Origin: Symbiodinium natans
Lineage: Eukaryota > Sar > Dinophyceae > Suessiales > Symbiodiniaceae
NCBI GenBank assembly: GCA_905221605.1
Contig: CAJNDS010002250.1
Location: forward strand, 131,001 to 195,000
Reading direction: 5' to 3'
DNA: 64,000 bases
A program made the position numbers and the translations under genes. This document shows positions 1 to 13,800 of this stretch, one piece after another (the stretch's first letter is position 1; each line of letters starts with the position of its first letter). Under the pieces are notes generated by a model, which was given only the letters and a program-made list of their open reading frames with translations, did no database searches and was not told the origin of the DNA.

Positions 1-94
1 GGGGGAGGGTGACATAACTAAAGACTCTAAAGAAAAGGGTGTTTGGTTCTAGGGGCTTAGGGCCCCAAGTCCTAAGCCCTTAAGCCCTCCGAAC

Positions 95-136
95 CCCAGG
101 CTGAATCTGCATCCGTGGGTCGACGCCCAAGGTGAC
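95..136 (-). CDS. Short exon near the window start
   Basis: 14 codons, 'VTLGVDPRMQIQPG', between ATCCAG|G and donor GGG|GTTCGG. Phase 0 in matches the out-phase of the 923-978 exon. Two other frames are open over this length, so the call is weak. Confidence 0.35.
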
Positions 137-159
137 CTGGATGAGCTGGGGGCTTTGGG

Positions 160-1130
160 TTTTGGGTTTAGGGTTTAGGGTTTAGGGTTTAGGGTTTTCG
201 CTTGGTTTGGAGTTGTTCAAGGTTTCAGGTGTTTTGGGGTTTCGGGCTTCGGCTTGCAAACGGAGTCGCGAGTTGCCTGACATCAGAACCCTCCCCCCTC
301 CTTATAAACCCTAAACCCTAAACCCTAAACCCTAAAACCCTAAACCCTAAACCCTAAACCCTAAACCCTAAACCCGCAACCCTTGGAAAGAGGTCCTTCG
401 AAAACAAAAGTCTCAGGCCTCGGAGCTCAGGCTGCTGAGATGACCCCCAAGATAGAGACCCTGAAGCCCAAAAAGGGTTTAGGGTTTAGGGTTTAGGGTT
501 TAGGGTTTAGGGTTTAGGGTTTCGGGTTTAGGGTTTAGGGTCCAGGGTTTTGGGTTTTTGGTTTAGGGTTTACTGAACCCTCTGCCTGCCCCCCCCCCCC
601 CCCGATGTCCCACCTCACAACTCTGAAGCCCTAAAACCCCCCCAAAACTATATCAACCCTGAACCCCGCAACCCTAGAGCGTAATTGGCGGCCCTCGAAC
701 GCCTGAACCCAAAGCCCTAATCCCCTAAACCCAACAAACCCGTTGAGCCCTAAACCAAACGAACCCAAAAGACCCTGAACACAAAACACCCTGAACCCTG
801 AACCCCAAACCTGGATTTCCTCTACGATCCTTCGAACCCTAAACCCAAAACCCTAAACCCTGAACCCTAAACCCTGAACCCTAAACCCTAAACGCTCTGG
901 TTTGTTTGGTATTTGGACCGGCCTGCGTGTCTCCAAAGGCAAGGCCGCCGTTGAGGCGCCGGGTGGACTCCTGGAACCCTTGGAGGGTCTGGGGTTTAGG
1001 GTTTAGGGTTTAGGGTTTAGGGTTTAGGGTTTGGGTTTTGGGGCTTGGGGTTTGGGGTCTGGGGTCCAGGAGGGTTTAGGGTTTAGGGTTCAGGGTTTAG
1101 GGTTTAAAGGGTTTTTATCGGGTTTAGAAG
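160..1130. repeat. Dispersed TTTAGGG/CCCTAAA tracts
   Basis: Short arrays in both orientations: plus at about 160-196, 476-545 and 1000-1030; minus at about 303-375 and 835-893. One coding-like exon (923-978) lies between them. Confidence 0.9.
923..978 (-). CDS. Exon, probably same or next gene
   Basis: Two nt plus 18 codons, 'FQESTRRLNGGLAFGDTQ', between CTCCAAG|G and GC donor CGCAG|GCCGG. Its phase in does not match the 1.75 kb exon. Function not recognised. Confidence 0.45.
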
Positions 1131-1750
1131 GGTTTATAGGCCCAGGGCTTGTAGGGTTTATGGGGTTTATAGGGTTTATAGGCTTCAGGGTGAATACACC
1201 CTGATGTGCCGTGTCTTGGGGGGATTCCATTCGGAGGGGGGGGGGGGTGGGAAATTTTTCACCTCACAACACCTGAAACCCGAAACTTTGAGCTACCAGT
1301 ATAGTAACTGTGTACTCCTCCAGAGAATCTTGTTTTTGGGCCCGTTTATTTTTGGGCCCGTTTAAAGTGGCCCTCTTCCTCACGTGCAGGGTGACTCCCG
1401 GGGAAATCGACAATGTAATCATATAATTTCTTCACCTAATTCTACATTCTACACTAGTACAATCATTTTTTCTCTCGTAATTGCTAGGTTTAGGGATTTA
1501 GGAGACCCAAGCCCACCAACACAGCTGCAGAGTCCTGCGCGATGCGCAGCGACAGCTCAAAGTTCTGGGCGCCTGAGTTCATGTGGCATTGTGAAAACCG
1601 TTGCTTTGAAAACCACCAGAACTCCCTGTAAAGTTCGGGGTTCGGGCAGGTCTTCAGCATTGCAGTTGAGGCTCGGGCTACGAGTACCCCTTACAGGAGG
1701 CCCCGGAACCTCCCCAGCTGGGCTTTCAAACGGTCTGGAATAAGTCAAAC

Positions 1751-1842
1751 CTCAGAGCGAAGGCCCCGACTACAGGCAGGGCACTGGACGCAGCGCCCCA
1801 GGCAAGCAGCAGTAGATCCTCGGCGGAGAAGGCAGGCCTGGG
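1751..1842 (-). CDS. PPR gene exon (SAEDLLLLAWGAASSAL)
   Basis: 30 codons plus 2 nt; acceptor CCCGCAG, donor CTGAG|GTTTGA. 'FSAEDLLLLAWGAASSALP' repeats the Leu-Leu-x-x-Trp-x-Ala-Ala theme of the 2.9 kb exon. Phase 0 in matches that exon. Confidence 0.65.
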
Positions 1843-4800
1843 CTGCGGGCTGCCGATGGGTGAGAAACGCTTGCTGGTGATTGGATTAGTTCAGAATTCC
1901 GGGATGCATGTTAAAACAAAGAGGCTCCCTCAAAGAACTGAGGGCTTACATTGGAGGCTTGTGTTGTGGGATGCTGTGCTATTCCCCTACTTGGGGTAGC
2001 GTCTCGTGAGTTTTGTACAGAACCCACGGATTGTCACCTATCCCCACCAGGTCAAGAGTGGAAAGTGTAGTCGCGGAGTAGGGTGTCTAGTAGAGCGGAC
2101 CTGATGCCTCTAAACCCCACTTGTGGTTTTCGGTTCACCCACCAACTCAACCTTACCCTGAAGCCCTTGCACCTTAAACTCAACCCCTGAACCCCCCAAC
2201 CCCCAACTAGCAGCTACAGGATCCCTAAACCCTAAGCCCTAAACCCTGAACCCTGAACCCTAAACCCTAGACCGTGCCAAGCATCATCTGACCCACCGCT
2301 TGCTCGCAAAGCAGTTTGGAGAACAAGGGGTTGCCTGGCACATGCGGGGGGCTGCCCTTGAATCTGTGGACCCTTTGTGGTAACTGAAGCTACACATATT
2401 ATTACTTTGATTAATATTGTCTGCATTACTGATTGTACTCGTCTTTACCGAATTGTAAAGTGTTGCCAGCCGGGTCAGCACGAAATACTGGGGATGCCTT
2501 CGGATTTAGGGCCCCAGGTTGGTGGTTTTCGGGGTCTAAGGACCCTTTCATGTTCAGGGTTTAGGGTTTAGGGTTTAGGGTTTAGGGTTTAGGGTTTAGG
2601 GTTTAGGGTTTAGGGTTTAGGGTTTAGGGTTTAGGGTTGCCTATCATGAGACCCCCATCCGGCCGGAAAGGTTGAGAACGAGAGTTTGGGGATGCTCCCG
2701 GAGCCCTGAACTATCCGGCCATGCGAGAGCCCACGGAAAGATGCACCTGAATCCTTTCCCCTAGACCCCTAAGCCCCAAAACTTGAAACCCCTAAACCCC
2801 TAAACCCCCCTAAGCCCCTAATCCCCTAAACCCCTACACCCCAAAACACACCTAAACCACACAAAGCCGCACACCCTAAAGCCCAGCCGCTGGCGCTGAG
2901 CATGGCTGCCGACCAGAGCAGGGTCGTCACCTCCTGGGGTGCGGGCTTTAGAAGGCTTCGGCTTTGCGGGCTTAGGAGGTGGGGTTTCGGGTTAGGGTTT
3001 AGGGTTTAGGGTTTAGGGTTGAGGGTTGAGGGTTGAAAGTTGAGGGTTGAGGGTTTAGGGTTTAGGGTTTAGGGTTGAGGGTTGAGGGTTTAGGGCTTCA
3101 TGGGCTCACGGGCTGGGAATCAGCCCTCACCCTGAACCCAAGAAGACCCGAACCAACGCTTCCCCGTCACACAAGGATGGGTTCTTTGAGTCAGCGATTC
3201 GTACGTTTAGGGTTTAGGGTTTAGGGTTTCGGGTTTCGTTTTTTTGGGTTTAGGGTTTAGGGTTTAGGGTTTAGGGTTTAGGGTTTAGGGTTTAGGGTTT
3301 AGGGTTTAGGGTTTAGGGTTTAGGGTTTAGGGTTACGGGAGTTGGGGTTCAGGGTTGCTGGTCAGGAACTGAGAGCAAGATACCATATGAAAGAATCATT
3401 GGGCGGAGCTGAGTCAGCTTGTACCTGAACTGGGGAGGTGAAGTCTAGTTCCCTACTTCAAAAACCTCCTTGCCCTGTGAATAAGAACCCCATGAGCCTA
3501 CCTAACCTCCTCAACCCTAAACCCTAAACCCTAAACCCTAAACCCTAAAACCCTAAACCCTGAACCCTAAACCCTCTCCAACCGCAGATTCAGAGTGCGT
3601 CCTGGGGAGGGAGCCGCAGCTCGCTGTTTCGCAGTACGTGGAGAGCCGAAAAAAGCCTCGCTCTGTTCGTGGGGGCGGGGGGGGGGGTTTAGGGTTTAGG
3701 GTTCAGGGTTCAGGGTTCAGGGTTCAGGGATTTCGCGTCAAAGGCCTGAGGCTCCAGGGCTTATGAGGTAGGAGGGTTGGAGGTCTTGATTGCGCTCATA
3801 GACTCTTCTCCCATCAATTTTCAGGACGTTTTGAACGAACCTCCCAGATTGAAGGGTTCTGGGGCCCTGGGACTCAGGGAGCCTTGAAAGGCTTAGGATT
3901 TGGGGTTTAGGGTTATGAAGGCCTCTTGCTGCGCAACCCCAATGTCAATGTGGGCTTGAACCCCAAACACTTAAACGCTTAAGCCCTAAGCCCTAAAAAA
4001 CCCTAAACCCTAAACCCTAAACCCTTAACCCTAAACCCTAAACCCTAAACCCTGAACCCTGAACCCTGAACCCTAAACCCTAAACCCTAAACCCCAGGAG
4101 GTTCCGCAAGCCCGGCTCGATCCAAGGGTCGCGTCATGGCTCGAGTCTGTCGAAAAGACCAGCAGACGGCCGAAGGCCCAGGGATAAAAAGAGATTGACT
4201 GCACCACGCCTGGCTGCTTCGTTCTTACTTAGGGTTTAGGGTTTGGGTTTAGGGTTCTTGGGGTTTGGGGTTTAGGGTTTAGGGTTTAGGGTTTAGGGTT
4301 TGGGTTTTAGGGTTTAGCCCCCAAAACACTCTGTGACCCAGCTCACCCGGGGTGTGTTGGCCTGGCAAATGCACTGCTGCGAATGCGGAACTTTGGAGCG
4401 GGTGCCTGAGGCGTGCGCCTCTTGGAGCAGCGCAGCGGCTTCCTCCCCCTCAGGGTTTGAGGTTTTGGGGGCATAGGGTTTAGGTTTTGGGCGCTAAGGG
4501 CTTTGGGTTTGGGGTTTAGGGTTTAGGGGTTTAGGGTGTTTGGGTTAAGGGTCTTGGGGGTTTTGGAGGTTCAGCTCGTGGGATGCGAGGGTAGGGTTGG
4601 TTTAGGAATGTTGTGGGGTGTTGGGCGTAGGGTGTCCCTAAACCCTTAAGTCCCTGACCCGTAAGCTTGTCAAACAGTAGACTGGCGGCTGGCAGTTCTA
4701 GAAATGATGGGCCAGGCGCTCCCAGAAGGCAAGAAGAAACGAGACGTCCTCAGGTCCCAGCCTTGCCCTCCTTGTCGCAAAGGTCGATGGCCGCCCGGTA

Positions 4801-7800
4801 GCTCACTTCCCCTGCGCGCCGCGCGCCCGCGCGCTGAAGGGCTTTCGTTGGGTTGAGGCCTCTTAGGGCGCAGTTGGCCCCTCTGAGTCCTGATCCTCAA
4901 GCCCACATCTGCAAACGGAACAACTCTGAAAGCCCACAAGGCGCAACGGATCATAGGATCCCACAAAAACCTCCGAAAAACAACGCACTCCCAAGAATCC
5001 AGAAGCTACGATCGAAGGTAGCAGGAGTCATTTGGGGGCCCTACCACACTTGCCTGGACTATTCCCCAGCAGCCGCAAGGAACGACGCCAGTCCCCTGGC
5101 GCTGGGGCTCGCGGTCTCTGGGGTTTAGGTTTTAGGGTTTAGGGTTGCAGCTCCTTACTGGGCTTTACAAGCGAAGCGGTGGAGGGGCAGGTTTTCACGA
5201 ATTTATGTTTATAGGGATGAGGGCCAAACCAGATTTGGCCGAACCTTCTTTTAAAACAGCCTGGCCCCTAGGGGACCTAACCACTCCAAATAATAATAAG
5301 GGTACTACACGGCATCATACTGGGACTTGAACGGATTGAAGCCGCCACCTCGGGTGATCACTTCAGAGATTTTTAGGCTTCGGTTCTTCCATGACTTGGG
5401 GATGTAGGGCTCAAGCGCGTAAACGAAATAAAGTTCAGAGGCCTTGCGCTCAAGCCGTCGAGATGTTTGGCGCATGCCGGGTGGCCTCAGGGTCCTTCCG
5501 GGGCCTTCTTCGGTGGCCCAGCACTCTCAGGGCTTTGGGGTTTAAGGTTTAGGGGTATTATAGGGCACGGCAGTAGAATTCTGCCCCAGACGGGGCTTGC
5601 AGAGGAGGGTCCCCAAGTCGCTGGGCCTCCACCCCCCTGCGCCGCCAGCGCGGCGTTTCGACTCACGCGGTTGGGTGGAACCTTCAGCTTGCGTTGCGGT
5701 CTAGGGTCCAGGTAATCAAGGTTTAGGGTTCTGTACCTAGGGTTCTAGGGTTTTGGGTTTAGGGTTCTTGGATGTTCTAGGGTTTTGGGGTTTAGGGAGG
5801 GGTTTAGGCATTGAAGGCTCAAGCTCAATTTCGAGTTCTACTGGCTTTGGCCCTGCAAGCCAAGGTAAACCTCCAGGCCTCCACAGCGGGCCCCAACCCG
5901 CCTCAACTTCACTCATGGCTTCGGGTGTAGGGCTTACGATTTAGGATTTCGGGTTTAGGGTGCAGGGCACACACACACACACAGAGCCCCAGTTTACCTG
6001 TGCGCAATCCAGCCTAAACACCCCCCCAATGGGCCCCCCAACCTCGAGACGGAGACAGTTGAGTTGACCAAACCCTAAACACCCCCTCCGACCTTTTTCG
6101 AGACGCCGGGATTGCATTCGTGGGGTTTCGAGGTTGAAAGAAGACAGGTACATAGGCCACCCGCATTCCAGCTCCACCGAAACCACTGTGGTCTAGGGAG
6201 TCAACCCCCCCCCCCCCCACGGTGCCCCCGTCCCTAAACCCTAAACCATGAACCCTGAACCCTAAACCGTAAACCCTAAACCCTAAACCCTAAACCCTAA
6301 ACGTACGAATCGCTGACTCAAAGGACCCATCCTTGTGTGACGGGGAAGCCACGACGCCCCTCCCGTTGCAAGCGGCCTCCAGCTGCGCCATGTACTCTAG
6401 CCTAGGTTCCCCAGCTGGAAAGAAAAAAAAGTAGAGGCCTTAAACCCTAAACCCTCACCAAATCGCGGTTGGTGGGGGTTCCCTGACCCCAGCCCATCTC
6501 AGGTAACGGGGCTTTCAATGGGAAGGCTATCGTTCATCTTAAGGTAGTTGCATGGTCCCTTTTGGGCCCGTTATTGGGGAACCTCTATATACCCCGCATT
6601 CATAAACCCTATAAAACCCAAGGGCCCATACTTCAGAGTTCTTTTTAAAGTAGGTAAGGGAATATCTGAAAGGACCATGTAACTAAACCCGAAACCCGAC
6701 AACCATAAACCCTAAACCCTAAACCCTAAACCCTAAGCCCTAAGCCCTAAACCCTAAACCCTAAACTACCCTTAGAAAAAAAGGGTACCATTGGGGATCC
6801 CAGCAGCAGCTCCAGAGCTGGTCCCCACTTCTGAGCACTCTCGAGCCCGCCTCGGGATGGAGAGTTTGGGGTTCTAGGGGCGCAAACTTCGGGGTTTAGG
6901 TTTAGGGTTTAGGGTTTAGGGTTGAGGGTTGAGGGTTGCGGGTTGAGGGTTGAGGGTTGAGGGTTGAGTGTTGAGGGAAGTTTGGGGTTTAGGGCAATTA
7001 GGTTCAGGTCTCTTGGCGCTTTTAGAGTTTGGGGTTCTAGGGGATTCTACAGGCCTCAAGGTGCAGGGGCTGCAGTACCATAATACGGGCACTGTATGAC
7101 TTACTGTATAACCCCACTAAGGAAACTGAACTGAATCTAAGCTCCGTAAACTCTATACCCTTAAACTCTTAGCAAGAACCCGGTGGAAGTGCTTCCAGGC
7201 ACCGATCGCGGAGCTGAAGCTCACCACATCGCGGCGAATCCTCACCCCCCCCTCCCAATCACCCCCCACCCGAGTTGGGGTTTAGTGGTTCAGGGCTTAG
7301 GGGTTTATGGCTTACGAGTTCAAGATTTCAGAGTCACTCCAGATCAGATCGGTAACCAGCGAAAATACAACCCTACGCAAATCCTGAGCCCTGAGCCGTG
7401 GGTCCTCGCCGACGCCCCTGAAGCAAGCAGCTCCAGAGGCTTTCGCCAGCGAGGCACGCAGCTGCTGATGACACTGTTCCTGGGCTTAGCGTTTCTGGGT
7501 CAGGGGGATTAAGGGGATAGGATGCTAGGGATCTGGGACCTCAAGGGTTTCCTGTCCGTGGGCGCTGCCAGGAAGCAGCCCCACTGTTAAGGCCTGCCAA
7601 GTATCGAGAGGTCAGGGGAGGCTTCCAGTAGGTTTAGGGTTCATGGCTCAGGGACTAGGGCTGAGGGTTTGAGAAGGGGGGGGGGGGGGGGGGGAATATG
7701 TTTGGTGACATCGCGGCCCCGAAGCCAAAATGTAGAACAGTCCCCCATATCCATATACAAAGGTCACAGCTCCTTTTTGAAACACGCCTTCCCTTGCAAC

Positions 7801-10800
7801 CCAGGCACAGACAAATGGCATCACAGTCCGCGCGCCTGGACAGAGCCAGCTTTCTGCAGTGTCAAGCGAGGCCCGATTTGCGGCTCTGGACTCTAGGTTG
7901 GCCCGTTGCAGCTTGTAAAACAGGCTTCCAAAGACGTGTTTACATATGATCCTCTTGCACTTTATGATTATGAAGGGCCGACCTATCCTACAAAGTGGTC
8001 GGGGGTGCGCTTCATGCAAAGGACGACCTGGCCTGCAGCGGATCGACTCCCAAATTCCGAGCGAAGTGGGCCATCGGCCCGACACGTCGCAAGCAGTGAC
8101 GGCGGCGCTGAAGCCTGAATTGAGGGCTTAGGGCATTTGGGTCTGGAAGGGAAGCTCTACTTCAGCCACTCAAGAACCTGTTTCAAGAAGCTTCTCAAGC
8201 TGGAAAGCCATCCGACTCTCAAGGAAAGGAATGCCACGCGGAATCAAAGAGAAACGTCAATGCCGCGAAGGAACGCACAACGTTGGAGGCCAACGTCTCC
8301 CTGGCGTTCGCATGTGGGGGTCTATACTGGAGGTTAAACTTCTGCAGTCTTCGAGCTGATCTCCTTGGAATGGCCCGACTTCGGCTTGAGGTGCATGTGG
8401 GGGATACTTGCGACTTTTAGGTGAGGGCGCTACTGAGGCCTAAACCCTGGGCCTTGAGGTGGCTCGCGTTTGAGGTGTTGGGGTTCAGGGTTCGAGGGTC
8501 CGAAGCATCAGGCTCCCCCTCATGCCAGAAATTCTCCCCAAAGCCCCGACCCTCAACCCCCTAACCCCTGTGAACCCTGAACCCTAAACCCTAAATCCTA
8601 AACCCTACTAGTACTTTACAAGTACTCGCTCGAAGCACCTCAAGAAGTCGACGGCCCGCTGCCAGACTCCTGCCCCAGCGGATGCCACAAATAGGGTCTA
8701 AAGGGTTTAGGGCTCGGGCTTGGGCTTTTAGGTCTCGGCGTTAGGGTTTAGGGTTTAGGGTTAGGGGTGCATCCTTTCAAACTTACCGAGGGGTGGGTCC
8801 ATCCTTGTGGGGTCTTCAGGGCTTAGGGTTTAGGGTTAAGGTTTAGGGTTTAAGGGCTTCCTCATCTGAGGGTGCAGGGCTCAGGGATACGAATGGCCCA
8901 ACCTTAGGACTGGTTCAGGGTCTGCTCGGGCTTGGCTGCCTTATTACGCTGAACATCAACCCTCGGCCTAACATCCCAAACGACCCATGCCACTTCCGGG
9001 GGTTTAGGATCGAGGGCTTCACCTTGCAGGGTGTGGGCTTTAAACTTCGCGCAATCCCACCAACCTCCCCAGCACCCAAGTTTCAATAAAACCCCTGGGT
9101 ACATCGCACGGAGAGGTGCTGAGAAAGACAAACGACAAGAGCATCCTTTGCACTTGGGATCAGATGGTGACTTTCGGTCTCTGGGGCACGGTGCAGCCTA
9201 CCAGAAGGCCTGAGGGTTAAGGTTGAACGGGGTCCAGGTTTGAGGATCCTAAACCCTAAGCCTGAAGGATTTCAGTAGGCTCGCAGTTGAGGCTCAAGAC
9301 GTGTTCAGGAGAGGAAGCCCTGTGGTGGTAGGGCGTTGCTAGGGCGTGAGCTCTTTATCAGGGTCCTGGCAATTGAGCCCAAGATCAGCCTGATGGCTGC
9401 AGGGCATGGTGCTCAATTTTTGGTTGCAAGGGCTTCAGTGCTCTTACGGGCCTAGGCCTCACGTGGGGTGTCTGCTTTGAGATTGAATCTATCGGCCTCC
9501 AGCAGCGCAGGCTGTCACAGCAGTGTTAACACAAACATGGTCCACCAGGATTCCTGCCAACGCGCTGCAAAAGCAAGTTAGGCACAGTGGCCGGGAGCCA
9601 GCGCGACTCGATATACGTATGTGATTTATGCATCTGAAATCAGGACGAACCTCCCGCGCCCCACCCCACCCCCACCCACCTACACCCACGGCTTTGGGGT
9701 TTTTAAGGTTTTCTTGCTTTTCTTGGATTGTTACATTAGAGGGTTTTAGTCTATGTTTTCAATTTTTGGATTTGACGTTTTGAGGTTAGGGTTTAAAGGG
9801 GGGGCGTTGGGGGGGGCGTTGGGGGTGCGTTGGGAGAAGCCAAGAAAAAAGCTCATGGCACTATAACATGATCAAAAAGTGACTCAGAAGTGTTATGCAA
9901 CTTCACGATCCTTAGTGTATTTTGGGGGCTACATCGGTGACTAACACATGGCATCTAGTGTGAGTGAATTTTTCGTGTTTAATGAGTCCTGCTCCTATTG
10001 AGTCTGAACAGCTGAAAGCTGTACATAACTCATTGAAAACAGAGGTCACTTTAAGAAATGTGCAGGCATAACTGGGGCCCAATATGTGACATGCACTCAG
10101 CAAAAACCATAACTTGATCAACAGGCGATTCGACATTGACAGATTCTTCAACTTCATGGATGAATGATAAAGTGATTTCATAGTAGACTTAGTTAAATTA
10201 GACTAAATTCGATTAGACTCTTCCCAATTCGACGGCTTGCAGATTCTTTTCATTGCATGAACATGCAGATAACTGGGGGTTACGGGCAGCTGACGGGGGT
10301 CAGACACATGAAGCAAGCACATGGAACGATGACTTGGTTAAATGGTGATTCCAAAGCCTATTCAACTTTCATGAGCCAATCAACTACCGCATTTTAGGGC
10401 TACTTCTGGAGGCCTGTAAGCTTTGGAATTCAACCCTCAACCCTGAACTTTGGAAACCTGAAACACTCAACCCACTGAACGTCCTATGGCAGAACTTCAT
10501 AAACCCTTCATGCCCTTTCGATCCTGTAAACCCTAAACCCTGTAAAGCCCTATGAAGCACTCCCTGTGCCTGCACCCGACGCCGCGGCCAGCGCCGCCAG
10601 CGCCGAAGCCCAGGGGGCTGCGCCGATGCCGGCGCAGAGGACCTCTGGATCTCTTGGTCTAGGGCTTTGGGCTTTGTTGTTTAGGGTTTTGGGTTTTGGG
10701 GCTTAGGGCTTAGGGTGCAGGGCTTTCAGGGCGTTAGAGCGTTCAGGTGCAAAACTTTCATTGCGGTCTGAGCGGTAATGAAGCCCGAAGCCTGAAGGGA

Positions 10801-13800
10801 AGCCCTTAAGCTCACACGTTCCCGGAAGGGCCGAGGCTCGAGCATTCGCTTGACAGCCGAAGGGCTTTGAAGATGACAACAGTCCTGGGTTTCTGGGCAA
10901 GACCCAAGAGAAACCTAGGAATAAGCAGGGCGCCCTTTTTGGTAAAAAGGGGCTTATCAAGGAACCTGAGCCCTAAAAGAAGGGAATAAGGGCCCACTCT
11001 GGGTCCTAGTAGGCCTAGGGTCCAGTTTTTACGGGCTCTAAGGGGTTCCCTAAACTCCCTAAACCCTAAACCCTAAACCCTAAACCCTAAACCCTAAACC
11101 CTAAACCCTAAACCCTAAACCCTAAACCCTAAACCTGCCAGGACCGGGGACTTAGAGGCCGGGAACCCCATGCGGAGCAGGCGCCCAGCGCACGGGACCA
11201 GCGCCCCTCACGGGTGAAGGCAGCCACAGCCTCGATGTGTTCCATCGGGGCTTAGGGTTTAGGGTTTAGGGTTTAGGGTTTAGGGTGTAGGGTTTAGGGT
11301 TTAGGGTTTAGGGTGTCGGGAGTCAGGCTTCCGGTTCATCGGTTCTCTAAACAAGGGTCAGTGCTGGGATCCTCTGAACCTGATACAGGCGCCTTCATGA
11401 TCCTTCATGATAACAGGTACCCAACATGGGGACTGCCATGCCAGCTAGAGTTTTGGGACTTCCGGCTTTGGGTGTGGGACTTACTTCTGCGTGACGGTTC
11501 ATGGGATCCTACAAAGCCGTTTCTGCGTAGCCTGAAAATCTTAAACAAATATGTGGTTGCAAACACAGCCTCCCTACTCTACTTTAGACTGACTTAAAGT
11601 TCCTTGTGATCCTACTTGTAAGCACCTGGAAACCTTCAAGCAAGGATTCTCGGCCATAGGAGCCTTCAGGCCTAAAGCAGGGAGGGTGTAGAGCCAGGAA
11701 CCACAAGCAACTTGGTCCAAAAAACCCAGAGTGCTTGGCATCTTTGTCTTTGTAAGTGCGGCGGGTACCGAAAACTACATGGTATGGGGGTCGGGGTTCA
11801 TAGAGATCCCACAAACATTGGGCCCATATCCCTAAACCATCAACAAGGGTTTCGTCGTTCACTCATGCAACGAAGCCCCGCAATGCTGATATCCCGGGGC
11901 CCAAGCGCGGAGCGACGTCACCACGTCTGCTCGCAGCAGCAGCTCTGGAAACGCCCTGGTTGTTATTCGGAAGCCGTAAGCCCCCCCCCGAACTCCTAAA
12001 CCCTCCTAAACCCCCCTACCAAACCCCTAAAGAACTCCTAAAGACCCCAGATACGAAACCCTAAAGCCCCGCAACATCCCTGAGTTGCCTCTGATGACTC
12101 ATGAAGGGCTGAGCCCACCAACTTTCAAGGGGTTCAGGGGTTTCCATTCAAGCTTTACGGGGCGTACCCGTACTATTTGGTAAGATCATGCCCCCTACTA
12201 CCCCGATCTATAGCTGAACTACAAACGACTCTCACCATCCAACTTCACAGCCCCCCACCCCAAACAATAAATCCTGAACCGCACTACACTCCACCGCCCC
12301 TTGAGCCTGAGAGCGGCCACCGCGCGCTGCCACGCCACAGGCGCACAGGCGTTGAGGGCCGAGGCGGAGGCGCGCAACGCGGCCTTTGAAATCCATGACT
12401 GGGCTTTTTAGGAGCTCCCAGGGCTTTAGGCTTTAGGGCCTTTAGGGTTTGGGGTTTGGGGTTTAGGGTTTGCCCTCGAGCACCCTAGACCCAAAGGCCT
12501 CTAAACCCAATGCTTCTCGGGCTTTTGGAGCGTTTCAGGGGTCGACCCATGGAAGCACTTCTTTGGGATGTTCCCCCTTGTACTAACAGTCCTTAATGGA
12601 GAAGACGGAATATCCTACCCCCTATGATACCCCCTATTCATATAGTACCCCCCTGTGATCCCCATTACTGTAGTACCCTATTAGAATCCCTAAACCCTAA
12701 ACCCTAAACCCCCAAGAACACCCCAAGCACTCCCCCTTGTTCCGCCGCGCGGCAGCTGCCAGGCTCCTGGCGGCATCTGACACTGAGGGTTTTTAGGGAT
12801 GTTAGGGTTCTACGGCTCTAGGGTTCTGGGGTTCTAGGGATTTTAGGGATGTTAGGGTTCTAGGGCTCTAGGGATTTTAGGGATTTTAGGGCTCTAGGGA
12901 TTTTAGGGTTTCTAGGGATGTTAGGGTTCTAGGGTTCTGGGGTTCTAGGGTTCTGGGGTTCTAGGGTGTCTAGGGTTCTAGGGTTGTAGGGTTCTGGGGT
13001 GCTGGGGTTCTAGGGTTCTGGGGTTCTAGGGTTCTAGGGCTCTGGGGTTCTAGGGTTCCAGTGCTCTAGGGTTCTATATGGGGTTTTAGGGTTTTGGGGT
13101 TTTGGTTTTGGGTTCAAGGCTTAGGGAGTTGAGGGTTTTGGCTTTTGGGTTTTGGGTTGCCTCCTCGCCACCAGCAGCTCAGGAGCAGCTGTTCCGGGGG
13201 TCAAGCGGGCTCATTGAACAAAAGCTACCCTAAACCCTGAACCTGGGGAGGTTCCCCTGTGTACTAACGTGTACTAACAGTCCCCCATATAGGGATTAGA
13301 ATAAGCGGTACTAGAATCCCTCTTCAGGACTGCTAGTATAAGGGGGGGGGGGGGGGGCTTAAGGACTGCGTGTATAAGGGGTGGAACATCCCAACCCGAA
13401 ACCCAAACCGCCCCCAAGAAGAATTTCGAAGGCCCCCGCACCATCATGCAAATACCAAAGCCTGATGCACCAAAAACCCCAAAACCCCAAATGTCCCAAC
13501 CATGAGACCCCAAGCCTCTAACCCCCGAAACCGCTTCGTACACAAAAAAGAAACCCTGAACCTGGCAAACCCTGTGTAAACCCGATGTTGTATACCCTGT
13601 AAGCACACCGAAAACCTCTCTTGTCCAAGCTTCCTCGTGGAAGTAAGAGGCTATAACCTTTGGAACGTAGAAGACGAAAGGAATCGTACTGTACAACACC
13701 AACCCTAAGCTCAAAACCCTTAAACCCTAAAACCCAAAAAGCCTAAAGCTCCAAAAACTCGCAACCCAGAATCCTCAGCTCACCTCCACACGTCTCCTCA

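Noticed and set aside
2557-2638. True chromosome end
   Set aside because: Arrays of this kind occur throughout the window in both orientations with unique DNA on both sides; none is terminal.
5300-5370. tRNA-like sequence on minus (GTTCAAGTCCC)
   Set aside because: Only the T-arm resembles a tRNA; the cloverleaf does not close.
7648-8085. 145-aa minus ORF as a single gene
   Set aside because: Its ends contain PPR-like exon pieces but its middle does not look like protein; it runs through a probable intron.
8160-8320. PPR-like exon near 8.2 kb ('LASNVVRSFAAL')
   Set aside because: The motif is suggestive, but no donor/acceptor pair gives a phase that fits the 8.65 kb exon; mentioned only as a candidate.
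10574-10650. Plus-strand Ala-rich frame
   Set aside because: The minus strand again gives a PPR repeat with splice sites.
12300-12389. Plus-strand exon (Arg/Ala-rich helix)
   Set aside because: The minus strand gives a clear PPR core with in-phase neighbours; the plus reading is its shadow.
12745-12785. Additional PPR exon at 12.76 kb
   Set aside because: Open on both strands with Ala-rich peptides, but neither gives phases compatible with the exons at 13.8 and 12.4 kb.
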